A stretch of DNA of 64,000 nucleotides from positions 1-64,000 of the forward strand of contig JAYOTP010000001.1 in the NCBI GenBank assembly GCA_038150465.1, given 5' to 3'. Made by a program: the position numbers and the translations under genes. Below the pieces are notes generated by a model, which did not search any database, was not told the origin of the DNA, and saw only the letters and a program-made list of their open reading frames with translations. The stretch is from RFXV01 sp038150465 (lineage in GTDB: Bacteria > Bacteroidota > Bacteroidia > Flavobacteriales > Schleiferiaceae). Every line of letters starts with the position of its first letter. Within the stretch, counting starts at the first letter, position 1. Of this stretch, positions 8,543 through 15,692 are shown piece after piece.

Positions 8543-9391
8543 TCAGGCTTCTATCTGCAGCCAGTAACTTCCGCCGTGCCGCTCCACACCGGCCAGGTTG
8601 GGGTGCGCCCAAAGCGGTGCCAAATGGGCTGAAAGTTCAGCGTCTTCCGAAACGAAATAACAGGGAAACAAGGTGCGGTACTTGACCGGATCCAGCAGAA
8701 CAAAAAGGGCGAGGCCGTACTGTTCTGAGTAGAACCGATCGCACATGAACTGAGGGTAGTCATAGGGAATGTAGATGTCGTGAAAGTGCACGATCACACC
8801 TTTTTTCAGCCGAGGCAATATTTCCATGAAAACCACCAGCGAATCGGAATTGGGCAGGATGCGATGAGAGTTGTCGATGAACAAGATGTCGCCAGGGGCC
8901 AGTTCGTTCACCAGATCCAGCGAACACTCCTCAAACGGCTGGCGCAGGACGCGATCTGAAAGCCCGTCGATCTCCACCCTGGGAAAGGGGTCGATGGAGA
9001 CGATCTCCATTTCGGGATGTTGCTCCTTCTTGGCCTTGAAAGCCACTTTGGTCGAGTTGCCGCTGCCGATCTCCACATACTTTTTCGGCTTGTGCTTTGC
9101 GATCATGGCGTACAAACCCGCTATGTCCAATCCCGGCAGGAATTCGTTGTTCCAAACCGGCTCAGTGGAAGACGTGCCGCTGCCAGAAGGACGGATGGCC
9201 TGAAGATTCTCTTTATAAGAAAGTATCTCCTCTATGAACCCCCGATAGTCTGCTCTTCCCTTTTCCACAGCAGCCAACAATTCCGGATGCGCAGGTTTCC
9301 CGTGTCCATAGCGCGGAACAAATCGCACGCGGTATTCCAAAAAGAGTGTTTGGACCTTGGGATGAAGAAAGCGATACAGGGATCTGAGCAT
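8543..9391 (-). CDS. class I SAM-dependent methyltransferase-like protein
   Basis: A 282-residue protein with a Rossmann methyltransferase signature: YVEIGSGNSTKVAF (about residue 100), an acidic strand end in IVSIDPFPR, and DILFIDNSHR further on, like the Methyltransf_24/cephalosporin-hydroxylase-like group often found near glycan genes. FHDIYIPYDYP follows. The target is unknown. The longer start at 9397 would be a TTG lying inside an exact TAGTTTTG -7 box (9395-9402), so the ATG at 9391, 3 nt downstream of the box, is the better start and predicts a leaderless transcript. Confidence 0.78.
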   Translation of the reverse strand: MLRSLYRFLHPKVQTLFLEYRVRFVPRYGHGKPAHPELLAAVEKGRADYRGFIEEILSYKENLQAIRPSGSGTSSTEPVWNNEFLPGLDIAGLYAMIAKHKPKKYVEIGSGNSTKVAFKAKKEQHPEMEIVSIDPFPRVEIDGLSDRVLRQPFEECSLDLVNELAPGDILFIDNSHRILPNSDSLVVFMEILPRLKKGVIVHFHDIYIPYDYPQFMCDRFYSEQYGLALFVLLDPVKYRTLFPCYFVSEDAELSAHLAPLWAHPNLAGVERHGGSYWLQIEA

Positions 9392-9394
9392 GCC

Positions 9395-9402
9395 CAAAAC
9401 TA
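9395..9402 (-). promoter_or_regulatory. -7 box of the methyltransferase gene
   Basis: An exact TAnnTTTG match (TAGTTTTG on the minus strand) lies 3 nt upstream of the ATG at 9391. I see no TTG at the usual spacing, so the promoter is weaker evidence than the box alone suggests. Confidence 0.5.
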
Positions 9403-9436
9403 TGGATTCAATTCCTGCGCAGCAGACCCGTAGGGC

Positions 9437-9649
9437 CTAAGCAGAGGTACGGGACAAACGAAGTCCGAGAAAGATCAGGAGCCCAAGCGCTGCGAGGACA
9501 ATCGCCCCAATGCGCTCTCCATCGGAAGGGGGAGCGATCCAGGGGATGAGCTGAGTGATGCCCACAGCCAGGCAGATCGATGCCGTATTTTTCAATATTC
9601 TCCTCTTTTTTGATCTGTCCACCAGTACCTTTTTGACGTTCTCTGACAC
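9437..9649 (-). CDS. possible small two-helix membrane protein
   Basis: A 70-residue reading frame from a GTG at 9649. It begins with a basic stretch (KKVLVDRSKKRR), then two hydrophobic segments separated by PPSDGE (about residues 24-38 and 45-62), and ends LRLSRTSA. The open frame continues upstream, but that part overlaps the exbB promoter region and looks non-coding. Without a homologue this is only a candidate. It fills most of the 358-bp gap between the methyltransferase and exbB, which otherwise holds the AT-rich exbB promoter region. Confidence 0.35.
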   Translation of the reverse strand: MSENVKKVLVDRSKKRRILKNTASICLAVGITQLIPWIAPPSDGERIGAIVLAALGLLIFLGLRLSRTSA

Positions 9650-9749
9650 AATTTTACAATCAATTGACGTTGAGTGGAGGCTGCGCGACGCATCTTTTAT
9701 ATTTTTAGCCCGCTTTAAAAAGACAAAACACCCTAAACCGAATTTTCTC

Positions 9750-10592
9750 ATGAAAAAGGTTCTCTTGCTCAGCACCTTGTTTTCCCTGGCCCTAACGTTG
9801 TCGTTCAGCGCTTTTGCTCAGGAAGAAACAGACAGTGCCACCATGGAGCAAACCTCCGATACTGCTGCCATGGAGCAGGAAATTGATTCAGCCGCCGCAA
9901 TGGAAGAAGCCGCTCCAGAAGAAGTGGTGGAAGAAGTCGTTCAGGCAGAGGTAGCTGAAGATCCATCCTTCCAACAGATCATCAAGACCAAATTCATTGA
10001 AGGCGGACCTGAGTTCATGGGCATCGTTTTGATCGCTCTGATCCTCGGCCTTGCCCTGTGCATCGAGCGCATCATCTATCTGAATATGGCCACGACCAAC
10101 AACGCGAAGCTGCTCGAAGACATCGACGGTGCACTGAGCAGCGGAGGTGTGGAAGCCGCCAAAGAGGTATGCAGAAACACCCGCGGACCGGTGGCAAGCA
10201 TCTTCTATCAGGGACTGGACCGCATGGAAGAGGGCCTGGAGATGGTAGAGAAATCCATCATTGCCTACGGCTCTGTACAAATGGGCAATCTGGAACGAGG
10301 TATCTCATGGATCAGCCTATTCATCGCACTGGCCCCTATGCTCGGATTCATGGGAACGGTCATCGGAATGATCGGCGCCTTTGACGCCATCGAAGCCGCT
10401 GGAGATATTTCGCCTTCACTGGTTGCGGGAGGTATCAAGGTGGCGCTCCTGACCACTGTATTCGGACTTATAGTCGCCATCATCCTGCAGATCTTCTACA
10501 ACTACATTGTGGCCAAGGTGGACTCCATTGTCAACAGCATGGAAGACGCATCCATTTCTTTGGTCGATCTGCTGTACAAACACAAGAAGTAA
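9750..10592 (+). CDS. exbB: MotA/TolQ/ExbB proton channel family protein
   Basis: A 280-residue inner-membrane protein. It starts with a signal-peptide-like segment (residues 1-23) and an acidic Glu/Ala-rich stretch (24-72) before the first family helix (91-112). The two other helices, about 186-210 and 230-255, include APMLGFMGTVIGMI, the family signature. ExbB pentamers with ExbD form the proton-driven motor that energises TonB-type transport. The acidic extension is usual in Bacteroidota. The ATG at 9750 is chosen because it gives the signal peptide; the frame is open further upstream. TATTTTTA at 9700-9707 may be its -7 box. Confidence 0.92.
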   Translation: MKKVLLLSTLFSLALTLSFSAFAQEETDSATMEQTSDTAAMEQEIDSAAAMEEAAPEEVVEEVVQAEVAEDPSFQQIIKTKFIEGGPEFMGIVLIALILGLALCIERIIYLNMATTNNAKLLEDIDGALSSGGVEAAKEVCRNTRGPVASIFYQGLDRMEEGLEMVEKSIIAYGSVQMGNLERGISWISLFIALAPMLGFMGTVIGMIGAFDAIEAAGDISPSLVAGGIKVALLTTVFGLIVAIILQIFYNYIVAKVDSIVNSMEDASISLVDLLYKHKK

Positions 10593-10593
10593 G

Positions 10594-11004
10594 ATGGATA
10601 CGGCCAAGATCACACGCATCGCAAGTTTTGGGCTGATGGCCATTGGCCTCGTCATGCTTGTGAATGTGTTCATCAACAGCGAATCAGCTGTTGGACCCTT
10701 CATCCAATTGGGCTACATCTGCACCTTCATTGCAGTGGTGGCTGCAGTTGTATTTTCCGTCCTGAACCTGTTCAAAGGCGGGAATTCAAAGAACACCCTG
10801 ATCGGTATCGGCGCAGTGGCAGGTATATTGATCATTGCCTATCTGGTATCGAGTGGAGCCGACTTCGCTCAATACACCGGCGAGATCGCCGTTACAGAAG
10901 GAACGAGTAAGATGGTGAGTGCGGGACTGAATTCGTTCTACATCTTCCTTTTCATCGCTGTGATCAGCATCCTCTACACCGAGGTCACAAAAGCCTTCAA
11001 GTAA
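10594..11004 (+). CDS. four-helix membrane protein of the exb operon
   Basis: A 136-residue protein that begins one base after the exbB stop codon and ends 6 bp before the first exbD. It has about four hydrophobic segments (near residues 9-26, 38-56, 67-84 and 113-130) and ends with a short basic tail. I do not recognise a named family, but its fixed place between exbB and exbD implies a structural or regulatory role in the same motor complex. That role is inferred only from position. Confidence 0.8.
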   Translation: MDTAKITRIASFGLMAIGLVMLVNVFINSESAVGPFIQLGYICTFIAVVAAVVFSVLNLFKGGNSKNTLIGIGAVAGILIIAYLVSSGADFAQYTGEIAVTEGTSKMVSAGLNSFYIFLFIAVISILYTEVTKAFK

Positions 11005-11010
11005 GCACCC

Positions 11011-11547
11011 ATGGCCAGAAGAGAAGCTCCGGAAATCAATGCAGGGTCGATGGCAGACATCGCCTTCCTGCTCTTGATCTTCTTCCTGGTGACCACCACC
11101 ATGGACGTGGACAAGGGGATCAGCCGGAAGTTGCCTCCGATCATCGAGGATGAACAGGAGAAGCCGCCGCCCATCAAGGAAAAGAATGTATTTGTTGTTC
11201 TGCTCAACTCCCAGGACGGCCTCTTCGTTGAGGACGACTACATGGACATCGAGGACTTGCGCGAAGCCGCCAAGGAGTTCATTGACAATTTTGGCAAGAA
11301 TCCTTTGTCTTCAGACAATCCGAACAAGGCGGTCATCAGCCTGCAGAACGACCGTGGAACATCCTATGAGATGTTCATCGCCGTGCAGAACGAATTGACT
11401 GCGGCCTACAACGAACTCCGCGATGAGGAGGCGATGCGCGTTCATGGAGTGCTCTACAGCGAGTTGTCCAAAGACGACAAGAAAGAGATCCAAAAGAAGT
11501 ATCCGATGAAGATATCGGAGGCAGAACCTGTAAGTCTGGGCGGATGA
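11011..11547 (+). CDS. exbD: ExbD/TolR biopolymer transport protein (first copy)
   Basis: A 178-residue protein with a cytoplasmic N-tail, one membrane helix (about 16-33) carrying the conserved Asp16 in MADIAFLLLIFFLV, and a periplasmic domain. Asp16 is the family proton-relay position. The periplasmic domain has a long insertion between the helix and the C-terminus compared with short ExbD proteins. Its last codons overlap the next exbD by 4 bp (ATGA), suggesting coupled translation of the two copies. Confidence 0.92.
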   Translation: MARREAPEINAGSMADIAFLLLIFFLVTTTMDVDKGISRKLPPIIEDEQEKPPPIKEKNVFVVLLNSQDGLFVEDDYMDIEDLREAAKEFIDNFGKNPLSSDNPNKAVISLQNDRGTSYEMFIAVQNELTAAYNELRDEEAMRVHGVLYSELSKDDKKEIQKKYPMKISEAEPVSLGG

Positions 11548-12026
11548 GTAGATTCAAAAGAAAAGGGAAAGGCGGAACGCCTGCCATCTCGACCGCCTCT
11601 CTGCCGGACATCGTTTTCATGCTTTTGTTCTTCTTCATGGTGACCACCACCATGCGCGAAGTGACTTTGCTGGTCAAGAACACCAAGCCCTTCGCCACAG
11701 AGATCCAAAAGCTCGAGCGGAAATCCTTGGTGGCGTATCTGTATGCCGGTTCGCCCAAAAAGCGTTTGCAGGGGCAATACGGAAGCCAGCCAAAGCTTCA
11801 GCTGAACGATTCCTTTGCGGATGTTACGCAGATCGCCCAGTGGGTGGAAACTGAAAAGGAAGCCATCAACGAAGCTGAACGCCCGCTGATGACCGTATCC
11901 ATCAAAGCCGACCGCGATACCAAGATGGGTTTGATCTCTGATATCAAGCAGGAGCTTCGCAAGGCCCAAGCGCTCAAGATCAACTACTCGGTGCGCCCGG
12001 GTGAGATCTTCTCGGACCAGAAGTGA
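11544..12026 (+). CDS. exbD: ExbD/TolR biopolymer transport protein (second copy)
   Basis: A 160-residue ExbD paralogue with a very basic N-tail (MSRFKRKGKG), one helix at about 20-36 with the conserved Asp22 (LPDIVFMLLFFFMV), and a periplasmic domain ending in a short beta region. Two non-identical ExbD subunits after ExbB is the usual Bacteroidota arrangement and suggests mixed ExbD assemblies. A terminator follows. Confidence 0.92.
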   Translation: MSRFKRKGKGGTPAISTASLPDIVFMLLFFFMVTTTMREVTLLVKNTKPFATEIQKLERKSLVAYLYAGSPKKRLQGQYGSQPKLQLNDSFADVTQIAQWVETEKEAINEAERPLMTVSIKADRDTKMGLISDIKQELRKAQALKINYSVRPGEIFSDQK

Positions 12027-12052
12027 TCCGTTCTGAATAGTACTGAATGAAT

Positions 12053-12077
12053 AACCCCGCAGACCGCGGGGTTTTTT
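12053..12077 (+). terminator. rho-independent terminator after the exb operon
   Basis: The stem AACCCCGC (12053-12060) pairs with GCGGGGTT (12066-12073) across a five-base loop, followed by T6. Confidence 0.9.
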
Positions 12078-12118
12078 AATGGTGCGTATCGCAGCTTATT
12101 TTTCAGACCGTTGAAGAC

Positions 12119-13057
12119 TCAATAGTACCTGTTGTCGGGCTGCACACCCCTCCGTTGCAGGATTTGTTTGAATCCCCACAACCCCAAGCCGGCGACCAGG
12201 AACGCAGCGATGGTATAGCCCCATTGTACAGCTTCCCGTTCAGTCAGCAGCTGTTCTATGGGCGCCTCCTGCATCTTGATGCTGATGAATACCGTGGCAT
12301 TATTGACAAAATGTGCCCCAATGGAATACCAAAGATTTCCCGACCAGTGCCTCATGAGCCCGAGTACCAGACCGAAGAAGAACAGCCCGGTGAAGTGGAG
12401 CGGTTGGAAGTGGGTGAGCGCAAAAAAGAGAGAAGTCAGTACGATGCCTCCGGGAGCGCCCAGACCGCGGATCAGTTCTTTCTGGAGCACCCCTCGGAAC
12501 ATGAATTCCTCCGCCAGGGCAGGCAGGCAGGCAATGAGCAAAAAAGCAAAAAGCCATTCCGCCGGATTTTCAGACATCAGCAAATAGGCCATCTGTTGGT
12601 TCATGCTTCTGTGCTCGTCCATCAGATCCGCCCAGAGTTCCCCGGAGAGGACCGACTGCAAAAGCCATTCATTGAAATGGACCAGGGCATCTACCGAATA
12701 GCCTGCTCCCAGAACGCATAGAGCCGCGATCAGCAGGAGTACGGGACTGACCTTCCTGCTCAAGCCGACCGTCTCCTCAATGCGCCCATAGGTGACATAG
12801 GCAAAGGCCCAGGGAGCCAGGATGAACACGCCCGAGACGAACAAGACCTGGAGGATCCTGAGGATATTTCGCGCACCCACCGTGTGGGCCTGCAGTCCGT
12901 CTTCACTGACCACATCCTGCAGCGAGACCGATCCCGATCCTGAAGTGAGCATCAGCCCGATCATCTGCGTTAGGCTGCCGAAAAACAGCACAAGGATGAG
13001 CAGGAACATCAGGCGAAAGCCTGTGGAGCGATAGGCGAAAAGACCTTTTGGTATCAA
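12119..13057 (-). CDS. CPBP family intramembrane metalloprotease
   Basis: A 312-residue polytopic membrane protein of the CAAX prenyl protease/Abi (CPBP) family. It has the three motifs of the family: EEFMFRG (Glu183, Glu184, Arg188), FALTH (His216) and HFVNN (His249, Asn252-253), which line the metal site in family structures. Substrates of bacterial members are mostly unknown. The first codon is a TTG at 13057; the next in-frame ATG (13009) would remove a conserved-looking GLFAYRSTGF stretch. The gene is divergent from dusB with 39 bp between starts. Confidence 0.82.
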   Translation of the reverse strand: MIPKGLFAYRSTGFRLMFLLILVLFFGSLTQMIGLMLTSGSGSVSLQDVVSEDGLQAHTVGARNILRILQVLFVSGVFILAPWAFAYVTYGRIEETVGLSRKVSPVLLLIAALCVLGAGYSVDALVHFNEWLLQSVLSGELWADLMDEHRSMNQQMAYLLMSENPAEWLFAFLLIACLPALAEEFMFRGVLQKELIRGLGAPGGIVLTSLFFALTHFQPLHFTGLFFFGLVLGLMRHWSGNLWYSIGAHFVNNATVFISIKMQEAPIEQLLTEREAVQWGYTIAAFLVAGLGLWGFKQILQRRGVQPDNRYY

Positions 13058-13080
13058 GATGCGCGCTTCCCGTAATTTTG
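13047..13080 (+). promoter_or_regulatory. promoter of dusB
   Basis: TTTG (13047-13050), 22-bp spacer, TAATTTTG (13073-13080), a full match to the Bacteroidota -33/-7 pattern. The -33 box lies inside the first codons of the divergent CPBP gene. The ATG is 16 nt after the -7 box. Confidence 0.75.
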
Positions 13081-13096
13081 CGCAATATAAACGGAC

Positions 13097-14089
13097 ATGG
13101 TCAAGATCGGTAACATCGAACTGCCAGACTTCCCGCTGCTGCTTGCACCGATGGAAGATGTCAGTGACCCGCCCTTTCGCAAATTGTGCAAGGAGCAGGG
13201 AGCAGATGTGATGTACACCGAGTTCATCTCTTCCGAGGGCCTCATCCGGGATGCCGCCAAGAGCGTACAGAAGCTGGATATTTTCGAATACGAACGGCCC
13301 ATCGGCATTCAGATATTTGGCAATGAGATCTCCTCGATGGAACGGGCTACGGAGATCACGACCGCTGCACAGCCCGATATCCTCGACATCAACTATGGCT
13401 GTCCGGTCAAAAAAGTAGCCTGCAAGGGTGCTGGTGCCGGTATCCTCCAGGACATACCGAAAATGGTCCGGCTCACCGAGGCCATTGTGCGCTCCACCTC
13501 ATTGCCGGTCACTGTAAAGACCCGATTGGGCTGGAACGAACAGACCAAATTCATCGTCGATGTGGCTGAGCGCCTTCAGGATGTGGGTATTCAGGCTTTG
13601 AGCATCCACGGCAGAACGCGGCAGCAGATGTACAAGGGCGAAGCAGACTGGACCCTGATCGGTGAAGTGAAGAACAACCCGAGAATGCACATTCCCATCT
13701 TTGGGAACGGCGATGTGGACAGTCCTGAAAAAGCCGTGGCCATGAAGGAACGCTACGGAGTGGACGGCGTTATGGTGGGCCGCGCCACGATCGGTCATCC
13801 GTGGTTCTTCAGAGAGGTGAAGCACTTCATTCAGACCGGCCAGCACCTTCCTCCGCCCACACTGGCCGAACGGGTCGAGGCTGCGCGCAGACATCTGGAA
13901 ATGTCTTTGGAATGGAAAGGCGACCACGCCGGAATCGTGGAAATGCGCCGGCACTATGGGAACTATTTCAAAGGACTTCCCCGCTTCAAGGAATACAAGA
14001 AAGTTCTGCTGACCTCCTATGAAAAAGATGAGGTGTTTTCCACGCTGGCATTGATCTCGGAGATCTACAGCGCTGAAGTTCCTGCCTGA
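13097..14089 (+). CDS. dusB: tRNA-dihydrouridine synthase B
   Basis: A 330-residue FMN-dependent enzyme that reduces uridine to dihydrouridine in the D-loop of tRNAs. The start LAPMEDVSDPPFR is the FMN-phosphate/N-terminal barrel motif, and NYGCPVKKV contains the catalytic Cys102. SIHGRTRQQMYKGEADW and GNGDVDSPEKA follow as in DusB. The stop codon directly abuts the stop of the convergent permease gene (14089/14090), leaving no room for a terminator. Confidence 0.95.
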   Translation: MVKIGNIELPDFPLLLAPMEDVSDPPFRKLCKEQGADVMYTEFISSEGLIRDAAKSVQKLDIFEYERPIGIQIFGNEISSMERATEITTAAQPDILDINYGCPVKKVACKGAGAGILQDIPKMVRLTEAIVRSTSLPVTVKTRLGWNEQTKFIVDVAERLQDVGIQALSIHGRTRQQMYKGEADWTLIGEVKNNPRMHIPIFGNGDVDSPEKAVAMKERYGVDGVMVGRATIGHPWFFREVKHFIQTGQHLPPPTLAERVEAARRHLEMSLEWKGDHAGIVEMRRHYGNYFKGLPRFKEYKKVLLTSYEKDEVFSTLALISEIYSAEVPA

Positions 14090-15298
14090 TCAGGAAGTAC
14101 GCACCACCCCGATCTTGAGCCGCGACACAGCCAACAGGCTGCTGAGTCCTCCGAGCACCAATAATGTGCAGGTGATCAGGAGCATATCCTCTGCCGAGAT
14201 GCGCACCGGATAGGCGTCTACGGCATAGCCGCTTCCGAGCTTGAGCAAGCCGAACCGATGCTGCAGAGCCACAACCGCAACACCGAGAACCATGCCGCTC
14301 ACACCGCCGATCAAAGTGATCTGCATGCCCCGCCGAAAGAACAGCCTTCGGATGGAAGAACGCGGCATTCCGATCGACCAAAGCGTGAACAGATCCCGTC
14401 TTTTTTCGACCAGACTGATGGTGATCGCTCCGAGGATGGTGAAGCAAGCTATGGCCAGGGTCAAACTGAGAATGAGATAGGTCATCAATCCTTCGCTCTG
14501 AAGGACCTTGAAGACTGTGGCCTGTTGTTCATCCCGATCGCGTACCCGGAACTGCGGCCCCATCAATTCCATGATCCGCTCCTTGACCGCATCCATAGAG
14601 GCGCCCTGGGCCACCTTCACCTCCAATGCCGAAACCGACGCAGGCAACTGCAGCAGCTCTCTGCAAAATTCCAATGAGGTCAAAGCATAGACGTCGTCAA
14701 AATCAGGCTGGATGGAAAAAACGGCCTTCGGGCCCAAGCGACGTGTCCGATAGGCATCCTGCCACTGACCGGGCCGGGGAATGCCTTCCTTCGGAACGAA
14801 CACCTGGATGGAACTTCGGGCTTCGTTCAGGTATACGCCCAATTTGTAGGCGAGTCCCATGCCGAGCAGCAGCCCTTCCTGTCCAAATGCATAAGTGCCA
14901 ATGCGGATGCTCTCCTTTACGCCCGTGACCGATGGAAAAGCCGCATCCACTCCTTTGATCATGGCCACCGACTCTCTGTCGCCGTAGCGCAAAAAGACCT
15001 TCTCTTCAAGCACCTCGGCAACTGTATCCACGCCCTGCAAAAGGCACAATGCCTCGAACTGCTGCTCAGAAACCTCGAAGTGCTTTCCCTTGACTGCCTC
15101 TATTTTGATGTCCGGATCGAATCGATCGTAAAAAGAACGCACGAGATCCTCCAATCCATTGAAAGCAGACAATACCACCACAAGCGCCATGGTGCCCACA
15201 CAAATACCGATCATGGAAACCTGCTGGATGACCTGCATGCTTCCCGACCGTCCCCTGGACTTCAGATAGCGTCGGGCAATGAAGCCGAGTACACTCAC
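14090..15298 (-). CDS. LolC/LolE-like FtsX-family permease
   Basis: A 402-residue ABC permease with the FtsX/MacB layout: an N-terminal membrane helix (about 24-46, VSMIGICVGTMALVVVLSAF), a large periplasmic domain (about 47-265), and three C-terminal helices (about 270-395). The opening FIARRYLKS is typical of LolC/E-type proteins, which move lipoproteins out of the inner membrane with a LolD ATPase. No ATPase gene is adjacent. The start overlaps the end of rbfA by 4 bp, so both are probably on one transcript. Confidence 0.83.
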   Translation of the reverse strand: MSVLGFIARRYLKSRGRSGSMQVIQQVSMIGICVGTMALVVVLSAFNGLEDLVRSFYDRFDPDIKIEAVKGKHFEVSEQQFEALCLLQGVDTVAEVLEEKVFLRYGDRESVAMIKGVDAAFPSVTGVKESIRIGTYAFGQEGLLLGMGLAYKLGVYLNEARSSIQVFVPKEGIPRPGQWQDAYRTRRLGPKAVFSIQPDFDDVYALTSLEFCRELLQLPASVSALEVKVAQGASMDAVKERIMELMGPQFRVRDRDEQQATVFKVLQSEGLMTYLILSLTLAIACFTILGAITISLVEKRRDLFTLWSIGMPRSSIRRLFFRRGMQITLIGGVSGMVLGVAVVALQHRFGLLKLGSGYAVDAYPVRISAEDMLLITCTLLVLGGLSSLLAVSRLKIGVVRTS

Positions 15299-15654
15299 TT
15301 GATGGGGTTTTCCCCTTCCCCTCTGATCAGTCGATCGATCTCTTCTTCGTGATCCAGCGAATCATCCAGATGGAAGAACAGTTCCGGCATCTTTCGAAGA
15401 GCGCTTCCGTTCCGCTTACTAAGGCCTGATTTGAATGCGCCTTTGTGCTCTTCGATCAGTTGCATGGCTGCCTCCTTATCGGTCAGGGGAAAGATGCTCA
15501 CATAGACGCGGGCAATGGACAGGTCCGAGCTCACCCGAACTTTGGTCACACTGAGCAGCACCCCGCGAAAGTGCTTCTGACCAAATTGGATGAAGAGTTC
15601 TGCCAGATCCTGCTGCAGGGCGCTGGACAGCCGTTTCAGTCGTTCTGACTCCAT
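15295..15654 (-). CDS. rbfA: 30S ribosome-binding factor RbfA
   Basis: A 119-residue KH-like protein matching RbfA: basic N-terminus (ESERLKRLSSALQQDLAELF), then VTKVRVSSDLSIARVYVS and the C-terminal LRKMPELFFHLDDSLDHEEEIDRL. RbfA binds the 30S subunit during 16S rRNA maturation. TACCTTTA (15659-15666, one mismatch to TAnnTTTG) ends 4 nt before the ATG. The gene is divergent from the MsbA-like gene. Confidence 0.92.
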   Translation of the reverse strand: MESERLKRLSSALQQDLAELFIQFGQKHFRGVLLSVTKVRVSSDLSIARVYVSIFPLTDKEAAMQLIEEHKGAFKSGLSKRNGSALRKMPELFFHLDDSLDHEEEIDRLIRGEGENPIK

Positions 15655-15680
15655 GCGCTAAAGGTAGACACTATCCCTTC

Positions 15681-15688
15681 TATCTTTG
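15681..15688 (+). promoter_or_regulatory. -7 box of the MsbA-like gene
   Basis: TATCTTTG is an exact TAnnTTTG match and lies 4 nt upstream of the GTG start at 15693. If it is used, transcription should start at or next to the start codon. Confidence 0.55.
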
Positions 15689-15692
15689 GGCC

